This document shows, one piece after another, positions 1-8,620 of a stretch of 64,000 nt of DNA. The position numbers and the translations under genes are program-made. The DNA comes from Winogradskyella aurantia (lineage in GTDB: Bacteria; Bacteroidota; Bacteroidia; Flavobacteriales; Flavobacteriaceae): positions 434,001 to 498,000 of the forward strand of contig NZ_NGJN01000001.1 of assembly GCF_002266855.1 (NCBI RefSeq), read 5' to 3'. Position 1 is the first letter of the stretch. Each line of letters opens with the position of its first letter. The notes below the pieces were generated by a model, which was not told where the DNA came from, searched no databases, and was given only the letters and a program-made list of their open reading frames with translations.

Positions 1-1
1 A

Positions 2-64
2 ATTTTAAAAAAGGACTTTCATGCTAATAAAATGCCGGTCCTGGTATTGAGCGGCCTAAAGTAA
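2..64 (+). CDS. possible C-terminal tail of a gene cut by the left edge
   Basis: One frame stays open from the left edge to a TAA at 62-64, giving about 20 residues that end in a short hydrophobic stretch. The other two plus-strand frames close within 30 bases. It lies directly upstream of the cytosine methyltransferase and in the same direction, so it could be the end of a gene linked to the restriction-modification pair. The piece is too short to identify and may be chance. Confidence 0.25.
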   Translation: MLKKDFHANKMPVLVLSGLK

Positions 65-74
65 ATTGCATAGT

Positions 75-82
75 TACATTTG
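75..82 (+). promoter_or_regulatory. promoter -7 box of the methyltransferase gene
   Basis: TACATTTG matches the Bacteroidota -7 consensus TAnnTTTG and lies 31 bases before the ATG at 114. A TTG at 47-49 could serve as the -33 element, although the 25-base gap is longer than the usual 19-21. The position implies a short leader of about 25 bases, so the methyltransferase probably has its own promoter. Confidence 0.45.
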
Positions 83-113
83 GTTCAGACCTTAGTGAAA
101 TCATTGGCTACTT

Positions 114-1373
114 ATGAGCAAAGAGATAATAAAAACTATAGAGCTTTTCGCAGGCGTCGGTGGATTTAGAATCGGATTGGAAGGCTTTCCAAAACGGAAA
201 AGCAGTCATTATGACGTGGTTTGGAGTAATCAATGGGAGCCAAGCACCAAGAAACAGCATGCCAATATGGTATACACCCAAAGATGGGGTGAGGATAAGC
301 ACTCAAATAAAGATATTGCAACCGTAGATCTTCGCGATATCCCAGATCATGATTTATTGGTTGGCGGTTTTCCTTGCCAAGACTATTCGGTCGCCACAAC
401 CTTGAAGCATAGTGGTGGCCTCATTGGTAAAAAAGGTGTTTTATGGTGGCAAATTCACCGTATTCTTGAGGGCAAAAAAGAAAAAAAACCAAAATATCTC
501 CTGCTCGAAAATGTAGATAGACTTTTAAAGTCACCGGCTTCCCAAAGAGGTCGCGATTTTGCTGTGATGCTTGCGTCGCTCAATAACCTAGGCTATGCCG
601 TAGAATGGAAGGTGGTAAATGCATCTGAATATGGAATGCCACAGCGGCGTCGACGTATTTTTATCATTGGTTATCATAAGAGTACTGGGCTCTATCAAAA
701 ATTACAAAAAGCCAAAGGAAAAACAGAATGGCTTTTTGAGGATGGTATTACAGCAAAGGCATTTCCTGGTAAATCAGCTAACGCAAACTTGAATCATAGG
801 GTTTTGGGGAAAAACCTAGTAGAAGTGTCGGATCATTTTAATAAAGGCCAAAAATTATCTCCATTTATGAATACAGGTGTTATGATAGAAGGCAACTTTT
901 GGAGCCAAAAATATGAACCGGACTACTATGGGGAATATAAGACCTTGGGAGATATATTAATACCAGAAAAAGAAGTTCCTGAGGATTTTTACTTAGAAGA
1001 TAACTCTCTGGACAAATGGGCATACCTCAAAGGCGCTAAAAATGAAAAACGTTATAATAAAGCTAATGACTTCTGGTACAAATACAATGAAGGAAAGATG
1101 ATTTTTCCTGATGATTTGAAAAAACCCTCAAGAACGATTATAACAGGAGAGGGCGGAAAGTCTGCATCGCGATTTAAACATGTAATTCGGGTTAATGGTC
1201 GCCTGCGACGACTGACACCAGTTGAGTTGGAAAGGTTGAACACATTTCCAGATAATCATACCAAGGTTGAAGGTGTGACGGCTGCCAAGCGTGCCTTTTT
1301 TATGGGAAATGCACTGGTTGTAGGTGTCGTTGAAAAACTAGGTAAGGTTCTTGCGGACGAAATCACATCTTAA
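114..1373 (+). CDS. DNA (cytosine-5)-methyltransferase of a type II R-M system
   Basis: This enzyme transfers a methyl group from S-adenosylmethionine to C5 of cytosine in a specific DNA site, protecting it from a partner nuclease. The 419-residue protein shows the C5-MTase motifs in order: motif I FAGVGGFRIG (12-21, AdoMet binding), motif IV GGFPCQDYS with catalytic Cys88, motif VI ENV (132-134), motif VIII QRRRRIF (177-183), then a variable target-recognition region, and motifs IX/X near the C-terminus ending in GNALVV. Length is normal for a type II enzyme. The start is the first ATG, 31 bases after a good -7 box. The 3' end overlaps the convergent nuclease gene by 11 bases. The recognition sequence cannot be read from the protein. 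Confidence 0.93.
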   Translation: MSKEIIKTIELFAGVGGFRIGLEGFPKRKSSHYDVVWSNQWEPSTKKQHANMVYTQRWGEDKHSNKDIATVDLRDIPDHDLLVGGFPCQDYSVATTLKHSGGLIGKKGVLWWQIHRILEGKKEKKPKYLLLENVDRLLKSPASQRGRDFAVMLASLNNLGYAVEWKVVNASEYGMPQRRRRIFIIGYHKSTGLYQKLQKAKGKTEWLFEDGITAKAFPGKSANANLNHRVLGKNLVEVSDHFNKGQKLSPFMNTGVMIEGNFWSQKYEPDYYGEYKTLGDILIPEKEVPEDFYLEDNSLDKWAYLKGAKNEKRYNKANDFWYKYNEGKMIFPDDLKKPSRTIITGEGGKSASRFKHVIRVNGRLRRLTPVELERLNTFPDNHTKVEGVTAAKRAFFMGNALVVGVVEKLGKVLADEITS

Positions 1374-1995
1374 AAATAGTTTTTCCAACCTTTTTACGTA
1401 TTAAGAAATCAAGCCTTAATACTAAATTAATAGGTTGTTCATCTTTATTGTTTTTAGAGAAGTATAATACACCTTCAGTCTTTGGATTTAGTTCTTTTAT
1501 AGGATATTTTCCGTGTTCTCCTTTTGATCTTAATTGCTCATCAATAGATTTTAAGGTTTCATGAGAAAGTCCTTTTTCATTGAGCAAACGAGTTAATTTG
1601 TCTTTATAAACTCCAGTTATTTTAACCTTTTCTAATCCATTATTTAAATTGTGTCCTTTTGGGTAAATACCGGTTATTAAAAAGTAGATATCTGTAGTTT
1701 TGGTTTCATCAATAAACCAACCTTGGTGCCAATTAGTATTCTTTAAATAAGAAAGCTCAAAAGCAAAAGTAGGCAGCGAGGTGTTTAGATAATCGAGCTG
1801 TGCTTTTTCATCAACATTGAAACTTGTTGTACCATTACTTAATACCAAATCAATACCTTTATATTGCCTATCGAGTTGGTTGATTCTATTGAACCTGTAA
1901 TTAGAACCTTTAAATAGTTTCAAATAAATGGCGTTAAGATATTTCGCTAATAGTACTTCATTATCTAAGTCCTGTCTAAAATTAGAATTGGCCAT
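1363..1995 (-). CDS. probable type II restriction endonuclease partner
   Basis: A 210-residue protein with no named family that I recognise outright. GID (D49) followed by VDEK (D62, K64) fits the D-x(n)-(D/E)xK core of PD-(D/E)XK nucleases. The convergent overlap with a C5-methyltransferase makes a restriction enzyme the best reading. The start is taken at ATG 1995; a TTG seven codons upstream is less likely. The protein is rich in Lys, Asn and Tyr and has no signal peptide or membrane segment, as expected for a cytoplasmic nuclease. Its promoter is not obvious. An unrelated nuclease or a hypothetical protein cannot be excluded. Confidence 0.68.
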   Translation of the reverse strand: MANSNFRQDLDNEVLLAKYLNAIYLKLFKGSNYRFNRINQLDRQYKGIDLVLSNGTTSFNVDEKAQLDYLNTSLPTFAFELSYLKNTNWHQGWFIDETKTTDIYFLITGIYPKGHNLNNGLEKVKITGVYKDKLTRLLNEKGLSHETLKSIDEQLRSKGEHGKYPIKELNPKTEGVLYFSKNNKDEQPINLVLRLDFLIRKKVGKTIFKM

Positions 1996-2089
1996 TTGAT
2001 ATTTTTGTATGGTCAAATATTTGATGATTTAAATTTAGCTAATTTTGGATAATGTAAAGTTTTGTACTTTATTTGTAATTGCCAAAAAT

Positions 2090-2163
2090 GGGGATGTAGC
2101 TCAGTTGGCTAGAGCGCTTGACTGGCAGTCAAGAGGTCGTCGGTTCGAGCCCGATCTTCTCCA
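2090..2163 (+). tRNA. tRNA-Ala (anticodon GGC)
   Basis: A 74-base cloverleaf can be folded by eye. The acceptor stem GGGGATG pairs with CTTCTCC with one T-T mismatch. The D stem is GCTC/GAGC, the anticodon stem CTTGA/TCAAG closes the loop CTGGCAG with anticodon GGC, and the T stem GTCGG/CCGAT has the loop TTCGAGC. The discriminator is A and CCA is not encoded. It reads GCC alanine codons. A weak terminator follows at once. Confidence 0.95.
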
Positions 2164-2170
2164 CTTAGAC

Positions 2171-2205
2171 AAAAGAGCTTCCAATATACGGGGGCTTTTC
2201 TATTT
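2171..2205 (+). terminator. intrinsic terminator after tRNA-Ala
   Basis: AAGAGCTTCC pairs with GGGGGCTTTT (with G-U pairs) around a 7-base loop, and a T-rich run follows. It starts 8 bases past the tRNA and runs into the 3' end of the convergent hydrolase gene. Confidence 0.55.
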
Positions 2206-3039
2206 TAGAAAAGAAGACATTTTAGCTATAGCTAGGTTTAATTCTGGTGAAACATCTTCATTTGTCCATGGCTGTTTTGTATTAAAGACATGGTCAGCAT
2301 TCTCTACGATAAATAGTTCGCTTTTTGGGTTCCATTTATGAACGCTCTGGGCTTCCTCAATTTTAACAGTATTGTCTTTATCTCCGTGAATAATAAGATG
2401 TGGAATGTCCATATGACGTGTTGCCCTTTGGATATTCAAACGTTGGCGATTTCTTAAAAAGTCCTCATAGAATTGGTAATAATGGGGCATTTGCTGTTTG
2501 GTTCTTCCATTAACTATAAATTTCACACCACTGGCTTTCCAGGTTCTAATCTCCTCTTCAGAACCAAATCTCATTTCGAAATCACTAACACCCGCAAGAG
2601 AAATGAGCTTTTTTATCCTTTTGTCTTCTGCGGCTTTTAAAATGGCTATACCGCTACCACGACTATGACCAATTAAGCCAATGTTAGATATATCAATATA
2701 GGATAGATCATTAAATTGTCTAGAAACCCAGTCAATAACATCGTTTAAATCATCGAGCTCCTTAGTGTAGTTGTTCTGTCCAAAAGCTTCAAGATCCGGA
2801 AAATCGATGGGCTGTTCAATAGTACCACCATTATGGGAAAAATTGAATTTCACAACGCAAATGCCTGCATTAGCTATGGCTTTTGCCATTAAATTCCAAG
2901 CGCCCCAATCCTTATAGCCCTTGTAGCCATGACAAAAAATAGCAATAGGCTGTTGGTCATAATCCTCAGAATAAAAGGTGTCAATTAAAATGGGCTTGTT
3001 ATTCTCTCGTGTTAAAATAAGATTCTTGTTAATTTGCAT
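2200..3039 (-). CDS. alpha/beta hydrolase
   Basis: A 280-residue cytoplasmic serine hydrolase of unknown substrate. The nucleophile elbow is GHSRGSG with Ser126; the likely acid is Asp220 or Asp222 in HGDKDN, and the base is His250 in NADHVF. HGYKG near residue 38 fits the oxyanion region of the fold. ATG 3039 was chosen because it gives a normal N-terminus and only an 11-base overlap with the upstream nuclease gene; the longer frame back to 3120 would lie inside that gene. It is translationally coupled to the AddB-like gene, although no functional link is known. It could be an esterase, peptidase or thioesterase. Confidence 0.8.
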   Translation of the reverse strand: MQINKNLILTRENNKPILIDTFYSEDYDQQPIAIFCHGYKGYKDWGAWNLMAKAIANAGICVVKFNFSHNGGTIEQPIDFPDLEAFGQNNYTKELDDLNDVIDWVSRQFNDLSYIDISNIGLIGHSRGSGIAILKAAEDKRIKKLISLAGVSDFEMRFGSEEEIRTWKASGVKFIVNGRTKQQMPHYYQFYEDFLRNRQRLNIQRATRHMDIPHLIIHGDKDNTVKIEEAQSVHKWNPKSELFIVENADHVFNTKQPWTNEDVSPELNLAIAKMSSFLK

Positions 3040-5791
3040 TGGGTAGTTTTTTTTCGACAAAATCAATATTGGGATCAAAGATTTCCAGAATGAGCTTTTT
3101 AAGCTCTGCTTCAAATGCATCTATGGTATCTTCTGTTATAGATTGATTTTTTGTTCTACTATTTGTTGATGGCTTTTGTCCAAATTTTAAAAGGCCGGCA
3201 TTTAAGTTCTTAAAAGAATAAATCCCGGCTTCAATTGGAAGGGAAATTCTACCTTTCCTTAACATCATATAGGCATAGCATAACACCTGAAAGGACTTAC
3301 TATATTTGTCATAATCGGTTGTGAGATCTCCCCAATTAACTATTTCGACTTTATTTTGCTCTACTTTGCCAGATTTATAATCAATAACTCTAGTTTTGCC
3401 ATTAAACTCATCTATTCGGTCTACTTTCCCCTTCAATTGAATGGGGGAACCCAATTCATCAATATCAATAACTGTTGACTCTTCTGTTTCAATAGCAATA
3501 ATTTTTATGGTATTACCATCTTTTAAACTGTTGATTTCCGTATCAATAAAATTGGAAATATAACGTTTGGCAATTTCGAAAATGATGAGGTTTTTCCCTT
3601 TGCTAAAATCACCCTTTTTATAAATTGAGGTAAATTCTTCTGCAACTGTCTTGTCTATGAGAGTTTTAAATTCAGTCAGCTGTTCAACGGTCAGAAATAT
3701 ATTCTCAAGCGGTTTATAAAACGTTTCTAAGGTATTGTGTATAACGGTTCCCAAGGTGTTAGCCGCAATATTTTCTTCCACGTCTTCAAATTGTTCAATA
3801 CCTAAAATTTTTTCAAAATAGAAGGCGATAGGGTTTCTGATATAATTGGTAAGCGAGGAGGGTGAAAATCCTTTGACTGCTAATTTTTGTAAGGCCTCCA
3901 TTACTGAGGGTGTTTTGTGAATACGCTCAATATATTCTTTAATCACGGGTACTTTAGGCGTTACAATGGCATGTTTAATGTCATGGATACCCTCTATTTC
4001 AAGTTGGGTAATCAACCTGCTTTTTTCGCCTCCTTTGAGCGCATCTATCTCAGTATTATAAAGAATATATACCTTTTTGGCCCGTTGCAACAACCTATAG
4101 AAGTGGTAGGTATAAACCGCATCCTTTTCTTTAAAGGTTGGAAGTCCATTCTCTAGCTTTATATCGTAGGGGATAAAGGAGTTGTCAGATTTTCCACCAG
4201 GTAAAATACCTTCATTGACAGCGCTAATAATAACGGTCTCAAAATCCAAAACGCGAGATTCTAGCATACCCATAATTTGTAGCCCCTCTAAAGGTTCGCC
4301 TTTAAAATCTAAGGTTTCTGAACTCAAAAGCTCTTTGAATAGGTGATGTAACCCTTTAATAGTGTCTAAATGGTTAAAGTTTGTATTTAACTCCTCGAGT
4401 TGATTAAAGAGTGTTTTGAATCGATATAAGTATTCTAGCTCTAGGCTATGTTGGCTTGGGGTATACTTTTTTTTGATTTGGAATATAAGTTCAGAGCATC
4501 GTTTTAAAGCTATAGATGGCATGTCTTCCCAAGATTTAAACAAAACATCTATAAGGTCATGGTTTGTTTCGGAAATATTTTTTAACTCTAATGTGTCCAA
4601 ATAAACCAGATTATTTTTTTGAATAAAACCGACGATATCTCTGGACACATTGATTTTTTGGTCCATAAATAATAAGTTTATCGATGGATGGGAAATTATT
4701 TTTACAATGTCTTTGTAGTAGAATTGATTAGAATTGTTTTTATGTATTGCAAATAGAGATTCAAAAAGGGAAGCTAGAGGCACAAATTTCAATGGTAAGC
4801 CCATAGTAACATTAAGTGATTTAACACTTTGAGGTAGAGAATTTAATACAGGGACTAGAAGACTCTCTTCGCTTAATACAACAGCGACATTATTGAAATT
4901 TGGATTATCATGGCTAATGTTATCCAATAATTGACCAATTAGCTTAGCCTGACCAACATGTTTTGGCACACCAAAAACCTGGATGTCTTTATGCTCTTTA
5001 TAATGTGAGGACACCCAATTAAACGCATGTTTTTTGAAGTAGCTCCAATTATTGCTGTAGGCTCTCATAAATAAACCGGCATCGTGGATAGTATCGTCTA
5101 TAAATGTTTTATCAATGTCCCAATAAATGAGAGCCATATCATTTTGGAGAAGCTCTTGTATTATTCTAGACTCGGATTGATTAAGTGCATTAAAACCCAG
5201 AAATACATGTAATTTATCCTTGTGGTTTTGGATATAGGACTCAAGATTTTCACAGGCCTCTCGGTAGATTAATCCCTGATAGCCTTTTTGAGATGCTATT
5301 AAATTAGCGCTAAATTCTTTGTAGTATAGTTTTAGGTTATGCCAAAATTTGAGGTGATTTTTGATAAGGTCAGTTTGGTTGCCTTCTAGCGACCAATGAT
5401 TGAGCTCCTTGATGGCCTTTAAATAGTCAAAAACACGGTCTTGTGGAATAAGGTAACGGTCAATTTCATTGAAGTCTTGCAAGAGTAATTGTGCCCATTT
5501 TGAAAATGACTCAAATGGTTCTGGCTCTGAAGTACCCCTCAAATTTTTATAAGTGCTATAGAAACTAAACAGTAATTCTAAATTTGACGGCTGTTTTAGA
5601 CCAGATAAATCCTCTACAAATTCTTGGATGCTTAATAATTGAGGTGCAAAAATGGGCTTATCTATAACTTCAGTCAACTCGCGTTTAAGAAAAACCCCTG
5701 CCCTTTTACTTGGCAGAACAAAACAAATTTTATCTAAATCATGGTTTTGCTGTTTAAGGCTAATCAGCACACTTTTAATAAAACTACCCAT
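3029..5791 (-). CDS. AddB-like PD-(D/E)XK nuclease
   Basis: A 920-residue protein resembling the AddB subunit of the AddAB double-strand-break repair complex, which resects DNA ends for RecA. The N-terminus has a helicase-like fold (ICFVLPSKRAGVFLKREL) without a clear Walker A lysine motif. The C-terminus carries a RecB-family nuclease core: VDRID around residue 790, then DYKSG at 804-808, followed by a QVLCYAYMM helix. The AddA-like partner lies at 8610-11738 on the same strand, with two unrelated genes in between. AddB normally has four Fe-S cysteines around the nuclease domain, and I do not see that pattern here, which is common in Bacteroidota versions. It is expected to act with the AddA-like helicase. 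Confidence 0.8.
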   Translation of the reverse strand: MGSFIKSVLISLKQQNHDLDKICFVLPSKRAGVFLKRELTEVIDKPIFAPQLLSIQEFVEDLSGLKQPSNLELLFSFYSTYKNLRGTSEPEPFESFSKWAQLLLQDFNEIDRYLIPQDRVFDYLKAIKELNHWSLEGNQTDLIKNHLKFWHNLKLYYKEFSANLIASQKGYQGLIYREACENLESYIQNHKDKLHVFLGFNALNQSESRIIQELLQNDMALIYWDIDKTFIDDTIHDAGLFMRAYSNNWSYFKKHAFNWVSSHYKEHKDIQVFGVPKHVGQAKLIGQLLDNISHDNPNFNNVAVVLSEESLLVPVLNSLPQSVKSLNVTMGLPLKFVPLASLFESLFAIHKNNSNQFYYKDIVKIISHPSINLLFMDQKINVSRDIVGFIQKNNLVYLDTLELKNISETNHDLIDVLFKSWEDMPSIALKRCSELIFQIKKKYTPSQHSLELEYLYRFKTLFNQLEELNTNFNHLDTIKGLHHLFKELLSSETLDFKGEPLEGLQIMGMLESRVLDFETVIISAVNEGILPGGKSDNSFIPYDIKLENGLPTFKEKDAVYTYHFYRLLQRAKKVYILYNTEIDALKGGEKSRLITQLEIEGIHDIKHAIVTPKVPVIKEYIERIHKTPSVMEALQKLAVKGFSPSSLTNYIRNPIAFYFEKILGIEQFEDVEENIAANTLGTVIHNTLETFYKPLENIFLTVEQLTEFKTLIDKTVAEEFTSIYKKGDFSKGKNLIIFEIAKRYISNFIDTEINSLKDGNTIKIIAIETEESTVIDIDELGSPIQLKGKVDRIDEFNGKTRVIDYKSGKVEQNKVEIVNWGDLTTDYDKYSKSFQVLCYAYMMLRKGRISLPIEAGIYSFKNLNAGLLKFGQKPSTNSRTKNQSITEDTIDAFEAELKKLILEIFDPNIDFVEKKLPNAN

Positions 5792-5800
5792 AAGGTAAAA

Positions 5801-5833
5801 ATAAAAAACGCTCCGAATTTCGGAGCGTTTTTA
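5801..5833 (-). terminator. intrinsic terminator between ompA-like gene and addB-like gene
   Basis: ACGCTCCGA (5808-5816) and TCGGAGCGT (5820-5828) form a perfect 9-bp stem with a 3-base loop. It is flanked by A-runs and T-runs, so it would work on either strand. It lies just past the stop of the OmpA-like gene on the minus strand. Confidence 0.88.
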
Positions 5834-5851
5834 TTCTATATTTTGAGAAGT

Positions 5852-7249
5852 TTAATTTTTCAAATTCACTTCTACACGTCTGTTTTCTTCTCTTCCCGCT
5901 CTTGTGCGATTATCTGCTATAGGCTTATCTTCACCATAACCAGTAGCTGTTAATCTATCAGCGCTTATTCCATTGGCTATTAAGTAATCTCTAACAGCGT
6001 TAGCTCTTCTTTCAGATAATCTCTGATTAGTAGCTTTAGAACCTGTACTATCTGTATGACCATCTATAGAAAACTCTGCTTTTGGATACTCTTTAAATAT
6101 AGTTACCATAGCTTGTAAAACTTTATCGGTTTCAGTTTTAAATGTAGCTTTACCAGTATCGAATAAGATATCTCTAGCGTAAGTATTAAGTGATTTTACA
6201 ACTTCAGCAGAAGGCTTAATTTGTGGACAACCATCCAATTCAACCAATCCTGCTTCATTAGGACATTTATCATCTTTATCTAAGACACCATCACCATCTG
6301 TATCTGGCCAAGGACAGCCATTGTTAGCCGCTGGACCTGCTTCGTTAGGACAATTGTCATCGCCATCAGCAACGCCATCGCCATCAGCATCAGGACATCC
6401 CATTAATGATTTTAAACCAGCAACAGTAGGACATTTATCATCTTTATCCATTACACCGTCACCATCAGTATCAGGACAACCGTTGAACTCAGCTAAACCA
6501 GCTTCGTTAGGACAATCATCTTTAGAGTCTTGTATGCCATCACCATCTGAATCTGGACAACCGTTGAATATTTCTAATCCAGCTTCTTCTGGACAAGCAT
6601 CTTCATTATCATAAATTCCATCACCATCCGTATCAGTACCACCGAATTTAAAAGTTACCCCAACTGCATGTTGAAAGTGCTTCGGTAAATAATCTTCAAA
6701 AGAATGTTTATAAGTAGATTGTACATCAACACCTACCTTCTCCGAAAGCCAATATCTAAATCCAAGAGAACCATTTAATGTCCCTGCTCCGATATCGTCT
6801 AGCCAAGTATAACCACCTCCAACGCCTAAATAAGGCTCGAAAGTCTTAGAATTTATTAATTCCATGAAACTATATGACACACGACCATCAATGGCGAAGT
6901 ATGTTAGATTATCAACTCTATTGGTTGTTTCGCGACCAGTAATAGGGTCTGCAATTGAACCAAATTTACTAATGCGATTTAACGAACCTGTAGCTGAAAA
7001 GATAAAACCATCACTTAAATATCTAGATAGTGATACTGTTGAAACAAAAGGAAGGATATTCCAATGGTCGTCAACGTTGAAAAATTCGTCAAAATAATCT
7101 CCTTGAGGCATATCTTCACCTACTGGGTAAGGGTCTACTGCATTTACTCCAATACCGAAAGCCCATGGATTGTTTTTATCTTGCGCATTTGTAGCGCTCA
7201 TTCCAAAAAGGAGCACTGCAACTAGTAATAATCTGCTAAGATTTTTCAT
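5852..7249 (-). CDS. OmpA-family outer-membrane protein with thrombospondin type 3 repeats
   Basis: A 465-residue major outer-membrane protein that anchors the membrane to peptidoglycan. Signal peptide 1-22 ends in NAQ. Residues of about 25-200 form a beta-barrel-like domain ending in an aromatic strand. Five calcium-binding thrombospondin-3 repeats (DTDGDG...CP) fill 206-341. A C-terminal OmpA peptidoglycan-binding domain (about 355-465) contains IDGHTDSTG and NQRLSERRA. It is monocistronic, with a promoter match upstream and a strong terminator downstream. Flavobacterial OmpA proteins of this type are usually among the most abundant in the cell. Confidence 0.93.
   Translation of the reverse strand: MKNLSRLLLVAVLLFGMSATNAQDKNNPWAFGIGVNAVDPYPVGEDMPQGDYFDEFFNVDDHWNILPFVSTVSLSRYLSDGFIFSATGSLNRISKFGSIADPITGRETTNRVDNLTYFAIDGRVSYSFMELINSKTFEPYLGVGGGYTWLDDIGAGTLNGSLGFRYWLSEKVGVDVQSTYKHSFEDYLPKHFQHAVGVTFKFGGTDTDGDGIYDNEDACPEEAGLEIFNGCPDSDGDGIQDSKDDCPNEAGLAEFNGCPDTDGDGVMDKDDKCPTVAGLKSLMGCPDADGDGVADGDDNCPNEAGPAANNGCPWPDTDGDGVLDKDDKCPNEAGLVELDGCPQIKPSAEVVKSLNTYARDILFDTGKATFKTETDKVLQAMVTIFKEYPKAEFSIDGHTDSTGSKATNQRLSERRANAVRDYLIANGISADRLTATGYGEDKPIADNRTRAGREENRRVEVNLKN
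6227..6634 (-). repeat. five thrombospondin-3 repeats within the OmpA-like gene
   Basis: Five tandem units of about 27 residues each contain D-x-D-G-D-G and a C-P pair, with cysteines placed for disulfides between neighbouring units. The repeats bind calcium in known proteins and probably form a rigid spacer between barrel and OmpA domain. Confidence 0.9.
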
Positions 7250-7287
7250 ATTCTAATTAATTTTAAATTATAAGTGTTAATTGTTGG

Positions 7288-7318
7288 CAAAAGTAACTTG
7301 TTAAATGTTATTAACAAA
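7288..7318 (-). promoter_or_regulatory. promoter of the OmpA-like gene
   Basis: On the minus strand TTTG, 19 bases, then TACTTTTG matches the Bacteroidota -33/-7 consensus exactly. The -7 box ends 38 bases before the ATG. A second -7-like box, TATATTTG, lies further upstream at about 7321-7328. Confidence 0.65.
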
Positions 7319-7374
7319 GACAAATATATAAAAATATTGTTACAATGCCCTATAATAGTGAGTTTGTAACGATT

Positions 7375-8568
7375 TTAAATTATCTCAAGTCTTTTGCCAA
7401 TTTTGATAAAGGCTGAAATGGCAAAATCAAGTTGGTCCTTGGTATGAGCAGCCGAAAGCTGAACTCTTATTCTGGCTTTACCTTTAGGCACAACGGGATA
7501 AAAGAATCCTATGACATAAACACCCTCTTCAAGAAGCATATCCGCCATGTTTTGGGATAGTTGCGCATCATATAGCATTACCGGTACAATAGCAGAGTCA
7601 CCTTCAATTATATCAAAACCAGCCTCTCTCATTCCCTTTTTGAAATATTTGGTGTTCCAGTCAAGCTTATCTTTTAATGAGGTATCGTTCTTGAGCATGT
7701 CAAACACTTTAATTGATGCTCCAACTATTGCTGGCGCTAAAGAATTTGAAAATAAATAAGGTCTAGACCGTTGTCTAAGGATTTCAATAATTTCTTTTTT
7801 TGCGGTAGTATAACCACCCATAGCTCCACCCAGAGCTTTACCTAAAGTACCCGTAATGATGTCTATTCTTCCTAAAACACCTTTTTCTTCCAGCGTACCG
7901 ATACCTGTTTCTCCTATAAAACCAGTAGCGTGGCATTCATCAATCATTACCATGGCGTCATATTTATCAGCTAAATCACAAATTTTATCCAATGGCGCTA
8001 CAAGGCCATCCATAGAAAAGACGCCATCGGTCACTATTAATTTAAACCTTGCTCCATCTTCACTAGCTGCGATAAGTTGCTTTTCTAAGTCTTCCATATC
8101 GTTATTTTGATAACGGTATCTCGCCGCCTTACAAAGCCTTACGCCGTCAATGATGGAGGCATGATTTAATGAATCGGAAATAATAGCGTCATCCTTAGTA
8201 AGCAAAGGTTCAAAGACACCACCATTGGCATCAAATGCCGCTGCATATAATATAGTGTCTTCCGTACCGTAAAATTCAGCTATTTTTCGCTCAAGTTCTT
8301 TGTGGATATCTTGGGTACCACATATAAATCTTACGGAAGACATGCCGAAGCCATGTGAATCTAATGTGTCTTTAGCCGCTTTGACAACTTCTGGATGAGA
8401 GGAAAGCCCCAAATAGTTATTTGAACAAAAATTTAAAACTTTTTGTCCTGTATTAAGGGTAATTTCCGCACCTTGAGGTGAGGTAATAATGCGTTCTTTC
8501 TTGAATAATCCCGCTTCCTTAATGGTTTCGATTTCTTTCTGTAAAAATGATTTAATTTCTCCGTACAT
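7375..8568 (-). CDS. kbl: glycine C-acetyltransferase (2-amino-3-ketobutyrate CoA ligase)
   Basis: A PLP enzyme that cleaves 2-amino-3-ketobutyrate with CoA to glycine and acetyl-CoA in threonine breakdown. The 397-residue length is normal for Kbl. The PLP-binding Lys244 lies in GTLGKALGG, Asp210 and His213 in MIDECHATG bind the cofactor, and [10 protein letters not shown] (133-142) is typical of the alpha-oxoamine synthase family. ATG 8568 replaces a TTG three codons upstream. No threonine dehydrogenase is adjacent. It appears monocistronic with its own promoter. The main alternative in the family is 8-amino-7-oxononanoate synthase (BioF), but the N-terminus fits Kbl and no biotin genes are nearby. 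Confidence 0.9.
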   Translation of the reverse strand: MYGEIKSFLQKEIETIKEAGLFKKERIITSPQGAEITLNTGQKVLNFCSNNYLGLSSHPEVVKAAKDTLDSHGFGMSSVRFICGTQDIHKELERKIAEFYGTEDTILYAAAFDANGGVFEPLLTKDDAIISDSLNHASIIDGVRLCKAARYRYQNNDMEDLEKQLIAASEDGARFKLIVTDGVFSMDGLVAPLDKICDLADKYDAMVMIDECHATGFIGETGIGTLEEKGVLGRIDIITGTLGKALGGAMGGYTTAKKEIIEILRQRSRPYLFSNSLAPAIVGASIKVFDMLKNDTSLKDKLDWNTKYFKKGMREAGFDIIEGDSAIVPVMLYDAQLSQNMADMLLEEGVYVIGFFYPVVPKGKARIRVQLSAAHTKDQLDFAISAFIKIGKRLEII

Positions 8569-8590
8569 TATTTTCAATTTTTATCTCCAA

Positions 8591-8620
8591 CAAAGATAAT
8601 ATGCCTAGGTCAGACTTCAA
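8591..8620 (-). promoter_or_regulatory. promoter of kbl
   Basis: On the minus strand TTG, exactly 19 bases, then TATCTTTG. The -33 element lies inside the last codons of the AddA-like gene, so kbl can be transcribed separately from it. Confidence 0.6.

Noticed and set aside
2045..2341. 98-codon plus-strand frame over the tRNA
   Set aside because: It is a translation of tRNA-Ala (the GDVAQLARALDWQSRGRRFEP pattern) and runs antisense into the hydrolase gene.
6321..6614. 97-codon frame opposite the thrombospondin-3 repeats
   Set aside because: It is the mirror of the repetitive DGDG/CP coding sequence in the OmpA-like gene and shows no signal or domain of its own.
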